This document shows, piece after piece, positions 1-10,737 of a stretch of 64,000 nucleotides of DNA (positions are counted from its first letter, which is position 1; each line of letters begins with the position of its first letter). The DNA comes from Citrus sinensis (Eukaryota > Streptophyta > Magnoliopsida > Sapindales > Rutaceae). The notes beneath the pieces were generated by a model. That model had not been told where the DNA came from and searched no databases. It worked only from the letters and a program-made list of their open reading frames with translations. The position numbers and the translations under genes are program-made. Location of the stretch: the NCBI RefSeq assembly GCF_022201045.2, contig NC_068557.1:4154001-4218000 (forward strand), read 5' to 3'.

Positions 1-3000
1 ATTGGTAAATTGAATCCCCTAACTCAGATGCCTGAGAAGACAGGAGGAGGGAACTCCGGTATGAGATTTCATGTTGCCCTTACGGCAACTGATGCTATTT
101 ATAGCCAATGGCAGTCTCGGATCATGTACTATTGGTATAAGAAAGTAAAAGACATGCCCAGATCAGACATGGGGAAGTTTACGAGAATTTTGCATTCAGG
201 AAAGGCTGACAATTTGATGGATGAGATTCCATCTTTTGTTGTTGATCCTCTGCCGGAGGGTCTTGATCGGGTGAGGCTCTTTCATTCTTCGCTATTCCAG
301 TTTCTTTTGATTTCATTTTGTTTATGTTTTCATCATCATTCAATGTGCTCCATCATAAGTATATTTGTGCCCCATTTTAAGCTTTATATTCTTCCTCAAC
401 TTTATATATAGTGTTTGGTTAATCCTGGGGATGGTTCTACCGTATCCAACAAGTGTAATCCTCAGGGAATCCTATAGAGAAAACAATGTTTCTGGGATCC
501 ACTAGTTTCCCAAAGAGTATGTTTACTACTAGTTTTCTAAAGTAAAAAGATTTTCCTTAGGCTCTATGCAAACCCTGGCCCCAACTCATCTTTGAAATTC
601 ACATTAAAAGAACTACTCTACATATATGTAGAATGCCTTCCTTATAAGCTTTTTATTCTTTAATTTGATGGTTTGAATGAGTTTTTGATATTTGCTTATT
701 ACCTCTGCTATATTATTCAATTTAAAATCACTATAGTTTAGGTGAGTTGGAAGTTTCAGGACTTGACATTTGGTGCCATCCACGTCTTATGTTGAACTAC
801 AAAGTATTCATATATATTTAACCAACAATCTACTCTTTATACATTGATTAGTGTTGCGATTTATAACATCAAAGTACAACCAAACAATATGTAAAACTCC
901 TTCTATTTCTCTAAAATAAACAAACAAAATAAGTTTGGGGTGCATATGGTTCTATTTTAGATGGTTTGGCATTCACCACGTGATTGTAAGTTGATGAGCT
1001 TTCTGTTTTGAGAAAATTTTACAGTTAACATGTGCAATCTGATTTCACAGAGGTGTCATATACTCGAGATTCACTGATAATTCTTTCTGGTGAATTGTTC
1101 AGGATCTCTCTTTCTCAATACCAAATTCTTTACAGTTTTCGTTTTTTTTCCCAATATCAAATTCATTACAATTTTTGCTTTTCTTAACTGAAATGAAAAT
1201 TATCCTGTGCTCCACCAATCATGATACTAGAGGTTTTCTTTGTGTATGCACATGCGTTTGCAGTTATGTGCCTGCATGCATGCATATGTATGTCCTAGTA
1301 TATGTTTTTAAGTTGCATTTCTGTGATTAAAGATCTAATGGTTGATAGACAGCTGATGCATAAATGCACTGAGCTCACTAAATCTTTGTTTTCTTATTGT
1401 AGTTAACATCATGGATTTTGCTATACGCCTATCAGTTCTTTTTCTTTTTTCTTAACTGAACTTTATTTTCTCACCTATTCAGGGTTATATAGTCTTAAAT
1501 AGACCCTGGGCCTTTGTGCAATGGCTGGAAAAGGCAACCATTGAGGAAGAGTGAGTGCCTTAACTAATATTTGTGCTTGTTCTTTGTCCACTTATCCTCT
1601 GTGAAACCAACAGTTGATACTTGTGATCTGTACCCTTTTTCTCAAGTATGTTAAAACTGAAAACAATGGATTTCGTAACTGATGCAGATACATCCTAATG
1701 GCAGAGCCTGACCACATATTTGTAAAGCCTTTGCCGAACTTGGCCCAGGGAAACCATCCAGCTGGATTCCCCTTTTTCTATATTAAACCGGCTGAACATG
1801 AGAAAATCATTAGGAAATTCTATCCTGAGGAAATGGGTCCAGTGACTAACGTTGATCCAATTGGAAATTCTCCTGTAATTATTAAAAAGGTAGTACTCAT
1901 ATTGCTTTTAGTAAGTGCTGAAAATTTTGTTTGACTAACCATTAAACTTCTGTAAATTTTCTAACTTTACTCTGAAAAATTCAGAGCTTTTTAAATAAAA
2001 CCTTTGATCTTCATGAAGTTTTGGCTTTGCTATTATCAATAGCACATTATTCTAAGTCTGGCTGCCCACTTTACTTTCTCTTTCATCATTTTGTTAAATT
2101 AACACGAATAAACTAAATTATGTTTTTCAGTATTTGCTGGAGGAGATCTCACCTACATGGCTGAATGTTTCTTTGCGAATGAAAGATGACCATGAGACTG
2201 ATAAGCAATTTGGATGGGTGCTGGAAATGTGAGTAATCCTTGAGAAAATTTCGCCTTCTTTTTGATAGTTCTATATCTTTGGATGGTTGATCTGGAATTT
2301 TATGTTACTTGTATTTCTTGTTGCTCTAAGGTATGCATATGCTGTAGCATCTGCATTGCATGGTGTGCGGCACATACTTCGTAAAGACTTTATGCTACAG
2401 GTTTTGTAAATTAATATTGCAATATAGTGGTTTTTGATCTTTGTATGGTTTGTTTACTGTGTCCTTATGTCAGACATTTATAATAATATTGCATCCTTGT
2501 GTTTTTTTAGCCACCGTGGGATCCTGAAGTTGGGAAGAGGTTCATACTCCATTACACTTATGGTTGTGACTACAATTTGAAAGTAAAATGATCTCTGTCG
2601 CTCTCACTATCAATCTCTCTATCTATCTATCTATTTTTATTTATTTATTTCTTGATTGTTTTGACGTAAGATAATCTGAATTCTTATTACAATGTTGTTG
2701 TAATCCAGGGAGAGTTGACTTATGGAAAAATAGGGGAATGGCGTTTTGATAAGAGATCTTTTCTTAACGGTCCTCCACCAAAAAACCTCTCCTTACCCCC
2801 TCCAGGGGTTCCTGAGAGTGTGGTATGTCCTGTAAATTTTACTTGTTTTGGGGCTACTTGGGAAAACCAAATACTGGAACTAGCTGGTACTAATTTGTAA
2901 GTGAGTTTTGATAAGTGATCTTTCTTAATGGTCCTCCACCAAAACACCTCTCCTTACCCCCGAGAGTGTGGTATGTCCAACCAAATACTGGAACCATTTG

Positions 3001-3446
3001 ATACTAATTCGTAAAACTTGTGGGAATGATGTCCAAACGATGATATTTGAGTACACTTCATTTTTGTTTCGGATTAAAATACTTAGGATCCAGGTAAAAT
3101 AATATTTAATCAGTTGAAGGTGTCCCTTCGAAATACGTCCTTAGTGAAGCTGTTGTGCTAGTCATGCCAATGCATAATTCAGCCCCTATTGTTGGTTCTC
3201 TATTACATTGTTCTGCTAATTCTCCAAAAGTTAAAATCAATAAATTTTGTATTAGTTCTAGTACTTTAACCTAAATATTCTATATTTTGTTGCCTCACTT
3301 GTAGAACCTTGGCTCCTGCCAGAGTATGTACATTTTAACCATGAGAAAGCTAATGTTCCCAATGATTTCTGCAGGTGAGACTTGTGAAGATGGTGAACGA
3401 GGCAACTGCTAATATTCCTGGGTGGGATACTATAACTAGAGGCTGA
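1..3446 (+). CDS. HPAT3: Hydroxyproline O-arabinosyltransferase, HPAT3-like (5' end missing)
   Basis: Golgi glycosyltransferase (GT95 family) that adds the first arabinofuranose to hydroxyproline in extensins and secreted CLE-type peptides. Exons by frame and splice signals: 1-270, 1483-1550, 1688-1889, 2131-2228, 2331-2400, 2511-2582, 2709-2822 and 3375-3446 (TGA at 3444-3446). They sum to 322 codons and keep frame throughout. Family signatures are FHVALTATDA, GLDRGYIVLNRPWAFVQWLE, AEPDHIF, GPVTNVDPIGNSPVI, FGWVLEMYAYA, HYTYGCDYN and GKIGEWRFDKRS. The family is usually about 360 residues, so roughly 40-60 N-terminal residues, including the type II membrane anchor, lie left of the window. Position 1 is already in frame, so the first exon is probably truncated rather than complete. 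The match is closer to HPAT3 than to HPAT1/2, judged from remembered family sequences. The gene is convergent with the phospholipase C gene. Confidence 0.93.
2743..3014 (+). repeat. Diverged tandem duplicate of HPAT exon 7 and its donor
   Basis: Bases 2743-2900 (most of exon 7 plus the start of intron 7) are repeated at 2905-3014. Both copies share a run through GTCCTCCACCAAAA, CCTCTCCTTACCCC, GAGAGTGTGGTATGTCC, CCAAATACTGGAAC and a TACTAATT-TGTAA end. The second copy has lost about 13 bases of exon (the TCCAGGGGTTCCT part) and about 40 bases of intron. The lost exon segment is not a multiple of three in effect, and no acceptor stands before the copy, so it is probably a silent exon relic. 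Confidence 0.85.
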
Positions 3447-3876
3447 GATCAGGTGGTGGAATTTTTTGTTCGGTTAATGATACCAGAATTTTCCAGAAAA
3501 AGATTTGTTGATACTAATTACAGGTGATACAAAGAGGTATAGGTGGAGAAGAGAAATCTGCTAGTCAAATTAGGGATTATTGATTACTGATACTAGTTAT
3601 ATTGAAAATAATAATAATAATAATAATAAAAAGTGCATGAAGACCCCTCTTGATCTTGTGTTCTCGTATCTTTTACATTCAGCTTGTATACTTGAGTTTT
3701 GCTCGTGGATTGTTTTACACCTGTAAATTAACTACTACTAGATGCTAGATTTTCTAGAACTTTGTAATGATTAATGGGGAGAGATCCCATTATCGATATT
3801 TGCTATAAGAAAATAAATTATGCATCTAAGGATACATTATATATTTCTGTGTCTCTCTATATGCGCAACATTTTTG
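3447..3876. other. Convergent 3' intergenic spacer
   Basis: Holds the 3' ends of the HPAT and phospholipase C transcripts, which face each other. It contains an (AAT)n microsatellite near 3605-3629 and no ORF of note. Confidence 0.7.
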
Positions 3877-5401
3877 TTATGGAGTGTTGGTTGAAGTTCT
3901 CGGTGATCTTGTAGTGAGGGAGGGCTTCATTTGAACAATTTGTTCCACATCAACTCCCATTTTCAATGCTTGAAGCCCCGCGTCGAAGAAGCGCTTCACT
4001 GCATCTTCCATGTACTCTTTCCCTTCTTTCACAGTCATATCCTTGCCTATATTGTCTGGGAAACTGGTCAAAACATGATCTCCTTTCAGCACGGCCGCCA
4101 GCTGCATCAGCTCCTGTTGGAATTCGCTGAGCTTGGCGTTTTCGTTGGCCTCTCCCTGCCTGATCTTCGTTGGAGTTGGGAGTTGCTCTAGAATACATGT
4201 AAGAAATAAACAAGTAAAGCACAAACAAATAATGAAAATAGACTAAAGCGGAAGTTTTGCCAAGCAGCCGATCTGCTACAGTCCAGCAGTAAAAGAGAGA
4301 ACAAAAGAAGCATAACAGGAACCTGGGCAGTCAGTTCTGGGTGCTGTTCTAGTTTGAACAATGCCTTCAAAAGTTCCAGCCCATGCGTCCCTTTTTGTTA
4401 GAAAAGGTGCGGAGAGATTGAACAACTTCTTCACCGTCGCTGGAATTGAAGAGTGTTCGAATTCGGAAGTTGCAAATGGTGATCCATTGGGCCCATGAAC
4501 AACTGCAATTTTTTTTTTTTTTTAAAAATAAACAACAAACAAAAACCATTCAAATGTTAAAAAAACAAATAAAATTACTCAACAGAGAGGATTTTGGTTT
4601 GAAGACCAAGAAACCATAAAATCAGTAAGACTACTACGAGGGCCAGCTGTAAGGTTCATAATGAAGAAACCATGAAATTGTCTAGGTTATAACGTAAACT
4701 CTGAAAACTTAAGGGGGTCAAATGTAAAATTTACATCAAAATAGTAAATTTTTCAATTTGGTCCTTTATTTTTTCCCCCATTTTTTGTGGGCTCCTTCTA
4801 GGAGGGCCAAGAGTATTTTTTCACTAAACTCCAATTTTCAAGCTCTATCCTTGCAACTTTTGCTACACAGATTAAGCTACCCAACGATGCCCCAAACAAC
4901 TTTACTACATGTCGGCTAAGAAAATTGACAAAAATGGGGAGCACTTTTTTTTTTTTTGAGGGGGGTGGTTAGCTTCCTCGTTACACTGGTTTGACATTAA
5001 ATTATTAGAAGGAAGAAAACAGATTGGAAGTCCTTTTCAGCTTTTGAAAAAGCAGTGGGAAATAGAAGGCTTAGATTTTGACTTGCACGTACTCAAACAA
5101 CTCGTACATAAATGGGGCATCTACTGGAGATATGCTGGCAAATCTATTTCCCAAAAAAAATAAAATAAAATACTAGACGTGGAAACATCATGCTCTTTAA
5201 TTAAAAATAGAATGGGACAAATGCCGTTTGCTCAGTATAAACATCGAATAATATCCTGATCCTCAGTTAAACAACTCTCTAAACTAATCAAAAGCATCTC
5301 AATTTAGATAAAAATTTTCATGCCACTATAACTTTATATTTAATTGTTAATTTCCCTATCTTACACAATTTTGTTACAAGTTATTATTTTTCTATTAATG
5401 T

Positions 5402-5438
<37 letters not shown>

Positions 5439-7016
5439 GACAAACGTTTCACGTGTACTCACCGGTGCCCTTTTCAATCCAAGGGGAGATCGCAATGGTA
5501 GGAACCCGAACGCCCAACCGATCAAACTTAAAGAGAAACGGTTCGGGCCCCACAATGCCGTCGGGGCTGGGCACCCCACGGACGGGCGTAGTCACGTGAT
5601 CATAAAACCCACCGTGCTCATCGTACGTGATCACGAACAAAGTCTCGTTCCACTGCGGGCTGGCCCTCAGGGTTTCGTACACCTCCTTCACCAACACCTG
5701 TCCTTGGTACACATCATGCGATGGATGGTCGTCATTGCCCGGCTCGCTCTTAGTGTCCGTGTACCGCTGCTCCACCACAACGTATCCCGGAAGCTTCCCG
5801 TCCCTCGCATCTTTCTTGAACGACGTGCCGTACGGATGGAATTTCCCCCAATACTTGATCTTTCTCAGGTTCCGGTAGAATAGTGTGGCCGGAATGTTCT
5901 GGTAGTATATTCCGAAGGAAATCCCGGCGTCGTCGAGGTTCTCGAAAATTGTTCTCTGCGGGTACCCTTTGGCGAGCTTCGCCGGAATGTTGCTCGTGGC
6001 TCCGGCCGACGTCCCGGAGTGTACGTACAGCCGGTTTGGTTGGGTCGATGATGGCACGGAGGCAAACCACCTAATAAATAAATAATTCATGAATACTATT
6101 ATGAGCATAAAAAATATATATATATATATATACACACACTGTGAATTTACAAAATTTCTTACGTGCTAGTACCATATCAATTGAAATTTATGCATTTGAC
6201 TTTATATCATTGATTGTTTAATAAATAACATACACTATTAAGAAGAAAACTGAATAGAGTCTCCTTACGATTGACTACTTTTATGTATATGATTTGTTGT
6301 TTATTAAGGACTCCTAAAGAATTTTACCAAAAACTTTCAAAAGTTGGTAACTGGAAAGCACTAAATTTTTAGTCTTTTTTTCATGTCAATTGCCACGTTC
6401 ATCATTTCACAGCTTGCTTGGACAAGTTTTTTCTGTTAAAATTTTGACACTACTCGGATCAAATTACATTTAAGACTTTGAAAAAGTAAATTACTATTTT
6501 ACCCCAAACAAGTTAAACGAGTGCAAGTTGAAACTTTTTAACTGACCTATCAAAGACAGCAAATTCGGAAACAAGGGTCTTGTAAACAGCAACCATATCA
6601 GGCTCAAAGCCATTCATGACATTGTGGGACATGTTCAAAGACGGGTCCATTGAAAAAGCTTGCTGGGCGAACCCGTTCATCGGCGGATGATCCGAGGAGG
6701 TGTCGTTCGACCCGAATATCTGCTCCCTGATGGCCTGAAACGAGTGGCCCGGATCAGGGTCCACGAACTGCGCCTGGTTCTTGAAGAAGAAACGCTGGGA
6801 CTTGGGATCAGTTGTGGATAACGGGTTCCACTCCGACCCATCAACGCCGTTGATTTCGGGGTTGAGCTTCTTCATCCATCCGATCATGTGATCGAACGAA
6901 CGGTTCTCCATCACCAGCACCACGATGGTTTTGATTGGGCTCCCTGCATGGGTGACATTGTTGTTGCGAACAATTAAAAACAAGATTAAGAAAACAAAGC
7001 TCGTTTTTGAAAACAT
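3877..7016 (-). CDS. Non-specific phospholipase C (secreted NPC)
   Basis: Hydrolyses phosphatidylcholine and related membrane lipids to diacylglycerol and a phosphorylated head group; used in lipid remodelling and signalling. Exons on the minus strand: 6547-7016, 5463-6070, 4323-4502 and 3877-4187, giving 522 residues (family about 510-535). Residues 1-24 form a signal peptide ending around VTHA|GSPIK. The phosphoesterase core shows ENRSFDH at 37-43 and [12 protein letters not shown] at 305-316. It is followed by [16 protein letters not shown] and [19 protein letters not shown]. The junctions AG|G (R157), G|TT and G|AG all close in frame. ATG 7016 was chosen over in-frame upstream codons because it places the hydrophobic leader at the N terminus. 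The signal peptide points to the NPC1/NPC2/NPC6 group; I cannot name the member. Large introns separate the exons. Confidence 0.95.
5404..5432. repeat. (AC)n microsatellite in NPC intron 2
   Basis: About 14 uninterrupted AC units lie roughly 30 bases inside the intron, just downstream of the exon 2 donor on the minus strand. A second, (TA)n, tract lies at about 6112-6131 in intron 1. Confidence 0.95.
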
Positions 7017-7109
7017 TTTTTTTTGCGTTTTGGGTTTGTTTTGCATGAAGAAGAAAGGAATGTGGATGTGAATATGAATACAAGAATATGTGAGAGTGAG
7101 TGCCGTGAG

Positions 7110-7111
<2 letters not shown>

Positions 7112-7142
<31 letters not shown>
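7112..7142. repeat. (AT)n microsatellite upstream of the NPC start
   Basis: About 15 AT units start roughly 95 bases upstream of the NPC ATG (minus strand). The tract sits where a TATA box would be expected, so it may itself serve as the TATA region. That function is inference from position. Confidence 0.9.
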
Positions 7143-7145
<3 letters not shown>

Positions 7146-8373
7146 AAAATTTGGTGTATAGAAGAAGATAGAAAGCAATTATGTCTTAAATAGGATGCCA
7201 TCTGTCTTTTTGCAATCTCGTGACAAACTTTTATCTTTACTTATTATTTGTTCTTTTCTTTTTTTTTTTAATATTGCCGAAAAATTACGCTACAAAGACG
7301 GCCTAAGCATTTATTGATTTCACATTCGATTTTTTTTTTTAAATTTTTCTTCCTACAATTTAGTGATGAAATTTCAAAAATAACATAAGATATTCACTAA
7401 ACAATTATAAATAAACATTTAAGGAGTAATTTTTTAGGAGACAACTGTGTTTACTTTATGGTGAGCGACAATGATACGTGGCGCTGTCTGATTAATCCAC
7501 ATCTTTAAAGTTATCTATTTAAAGTCTACCACAAAATTCTATCAGGTGTTTATCATACAGTGATCAGGGATACTCATTAAATCATTTTCCAACATTTAAG
7601 AATCTATCATAAATTTTTACGAAAATTTGATGCTATAATTTTAAAGTTCAAGCTTTACTATTGACAGCTAAATATGATGATAGATGTACAGAACGAGGAA
7701 TAAAATACCTAATTGGTACCAAAAAAAAAAAGGGGGGGGGGGGGGGGGGGAAATATTAGAGACATAAGCGTCAATCTTCCCATATAAGTTTATGGAATTG
7801 CAGGTTGGCAAAAGGAGAGAGTCTAATAAGACTGACTTCGTTCCATATAATAATACGAATTTTATTAATCAGTAAACGACAGCGAATACCGTATTAATAA
7901 TTGCGGGTACACACATGCAAAGATAGGACGTGCAAGCGAATGTGTTATCTCTTAAGGATCGATTTTGTATGACAATTATTATAATCTTGAAAATCAAAGT
8001 GTGTTATCATCATCACTACTGCACTGGAGCTAATCTTTATTGCTTCCCAATAATAATAATAATAATAATAAGTGGGTTTGTTTTGAACTTTTAAAAACAA
8101 GCTATTTTCTGGGCATTAATTTTGAGACGTTGATCCTTAAGTAATCAATTTACAGGTTGCTAATGCATTGCCTGATTTAATTTAATCTTTTTAATTAGCG
8201 TCGTTCCTTTGACTAATAAGTTTGATATTATATATATATATATTTTTTTTATTGAGTTTGCAATAGAAAACGCGTTCAATGCTGCATATAACCTGGGAAT
8301 AATAAAAATAGTTAAAATATATCTTACATGACTTTTTTAATATTATTTGGTTGGTAGGATATTTGAAAAAAAA
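7143..8373. other. AT-rich intergenic DNA with an A11-G19 homopolymer
   Basis: Distal promoter side of NPC. No gene is visible. It contains A11 followed by G19 at 7721-7750 and an (AAT)n tract near 8049-8070. The long G run is unusual for this AT-rich setting. Confidence 0.6.
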
Positions 8374-8703
8374 ATGAGATTGTTATGTTACATAATCATG
8401 TAATATACATGATATGTAGTAGCCGTTGAATGAAAATCTAACGGTTGTGGAAATATAAGATAATAAAATCATGTTATTTTCACAACCGTTGTATTTAATC
8501 CAACGGTTGTTACATAATCATATCACATACATGATTACAGAGCAGATAATCCCTGTTTATAGCAAAAGCCTTGAAAAGAGGATTTTGTTATGTTATATAA
8601 TCATGTGACATACATGATTACAAAGCTGATAATCCCTGTAATACATGATTACAGAGCAGAAAATACATAATCATGAATGCCACATGATTATGTAACATAA
8701 CAA
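8374..8703. mobile_element. MITE-like nested palindromic element
   Basis: The ends are a perfect 20-base inverted repeat: GTTATGTTACATAATCATGT at 8374-8393 and its reverse complement at 8684-8703. Inside, CCGTTGAATG-AACGGTTGTG near 8422-8450 pairs with CACAACCGTTG-CCAACGG near 8481-8507, forming a second hairpin. A further partial copy of the terminal motif (TTTTGTTATGTTATATAATCATGTG, given here only by position 8583-8607) begins an inner inverted pair with the right end. No ORF is present. The superfamily is unresolved because no clean target-site duplication is seen. Confidence 0.75.
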
Positions 8704-9839
8704 AAGCCTTGAAAAAAACTAGGATGTGAGATAAAATGAGAAAAATAATAAAAATATTACGGTATTTTGCCAAAATTTATTATTGCATTTCATATTTTTC
8801 CGTCAATATATTTTTTTTGTTTCGTATTTATAACTAAAATCGTAGTGGATTTAAAAGGAAAGTATCCAGACCATCCAATCAAATAATTAATGTAAATAAA
8901 AAGAAGTTTAGCTGCTTCAGTAATTAATTGAATTTTGGAATAAATGATTTACAGAGCAGATAATCCCTGCTTATAGCAATCCTAACTTTTTAGTACGGAT
9001 AGATGTGAAATACTGAAATGCCTGTAAAATGCTACTTACATTATGGATAGTTAAATACACACACACTGACACACACACTCAATAATAAAAATTCTCTAAT
9101 AATAATAATCTAGTGGGCAGTATTAATAACATTGTGATTTGCACTATTAACATGTGATACTATCTGGTTAATTAAGCTTCAACTCTATAAACCAAACATT
9201 AAAAATTGTATCATTTGTAAGACTGAAAATGGAATAATGAGCGCAAAAAATTAAATCCTTTAATAAATCAACAACATTATACTTCTCTCTAATTAATAAT
9301 ATATCAAGTGATTGTATTACAAGTTATATATTATTTGATTATTGAAAAAATATATATTCTCTATATTATATCTTTGAAAGATAAGAGATTAAGAAAGTTA
9401 AATCAACTTTTCAGTCTCATAATTTTTTTTTTTTTTAGATTCGAACTCAACTGATTGGAGAAAGAAGATGATGGATTTTTTATAACTTGATAAATTATTT
9501 GTTTGAGAATAGATTCCAATCCAATTCAGATTAGGGTTTCTTGTCATAATCGATCAGTCAATCAATGTATGTCTAAATCACAGAAAATGAAAAGCACGTC
9601 CCCATAAGGCATGATGAGCGTGACAATTATTTAGGCATTGACATATGATGATTAATAATATATAATAAAAAAAAATGGATTTTTAGATATATAGAATATG
9701 TAGGTAGAAGAATGTTCGAGTTTAATGTAGGGTGGGGAACCCCACTCCACAACCACAAGCTTAGCATAACACAAATAATGAGAACTGAGATGCTCTCTAT
9801 TCATTTTCAATTTTTTTACAGCGATTTTCTTTTATAATC
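8704..9839. other. AT-rich intergenic DNA
   Basis: No gene, RNA or clear element is visible. It contains scattered (CA)n and T-runs. Confidence 0.5.
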
Positions 9840-10060
9840 TAATTTTCACTGGACTGCCACGTGCAGGTCTCATATGCCGGACCAGGCCGGGTCCACCGGG
9901 CTCAAACCCGGGCCGTCCTCTCTTGCCGTGCCCAAATCGGGTGTTTTGCTGATCATTGTGTTTTGTAATGGAAGCCAGACCGCAGTGTATTGAGGGTGTG
10001 TTCAAGGGCCTTAAGCCATTTTCGGAACTTAAAATTTTTGGGGGCTTCAGCCCTCTTTTT
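9840..10060. other. GC-rich island of unknown origin
   Basis: A sharply GC-richer stretch inside very AT-rich DNA, with dense CCGGG/CCCGG words around 9875-9925. The minus strand stays open for 83 codons (9832-10083), but the product resembles nothing I recognise. GGGTTTGAGCCC on the minus strand weakly recalls a pol III B box. It abuts the long-TIR element on its right. It may be a transposon or gene fragment; I assign no function. Confidence 0.4.
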
Positions 10061-10067
10061 ATTTTTA

Positions 10068-10737
10068 GGAAATTATCAGCCATATATTCTTAAATGACAT
10101 CAGTATCAAACGTACTACAACATTTTTTAAGTATATCACTCGTATACCCTAAGTTGACAAAATACATCTACCGTCCACCAATCCGTTAACTGTCGTTTGT
10201 AAGCGCTGACATCACAAGGGTAATCTAGTCTTTTTAGAAAAAAACGACATATTATCTCATTTATCGGATAATTGTTAATAATTGCTAAAATAAAAAAACT
10301 ACTTTACAACCGAATCTACTCCTCCAAACTCCAACTGAAATTTTTTATGGTATAATATGTATAATTGTAAATAATATGTTGTTAATAATTTTTTATGGTA
10401 TAATATGGATATTTTTTACGAATAATTGTTAATAATATGTACAGTTAATAATTCATATTTTTTTAAAAAAAAATGTATTGTTAATAACAAAATAAAAAAA
10501 TTGTGTATTGAAAATTTACGTTAATTTTTAGGGTAAATTTATATTTTTACCTCATTTTGAGTTTCAAGGGCGAAATAGTTAATTTACCACAATTCTGTTA
10601 ATTTTCTAACGGAAGTTAACAAATTGATGGACGGCATAAGTGTTTTGTCAACTTAAGGTATACAAGTAATACACTTGAAAATAATTGTAGCACGTTTGAT
10701 ACAAGTGTTATTTAAGGGTATATGTATGATAATTTCC
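10068..10737. mobile_element. Non-autonomous element with about 130-bp terminal inverted repeats (MULE-like)
   Basis: The left arm (about 10068-10196) and the reverse complement of the right arm (about 10607-10737) align over about 130 bases at roughly 80% by eye. Both begin GGAAATTATCA and share TATCAAACGT-CTACAA, GTATACC-TAAGTTGACAAAA and CCGTCCA-CAAT. The interior is AT-rich and has no transposase. Long arms with no coding capacity fit a Mutator-type MITE. The flanks are T/A-rich (TTATTTTTA on the left, CTTTATTTT on the right), so a 9-bp target duplication is possible but not proven. Confidence 0.82.

Noticed and set aside
3931..4191. Plus-strand ORFs opposite NPC, SMG7, PHGAP and RRM exons
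   Set aside because: They are antisense shadows of well-supported exons and have no independent similarity.
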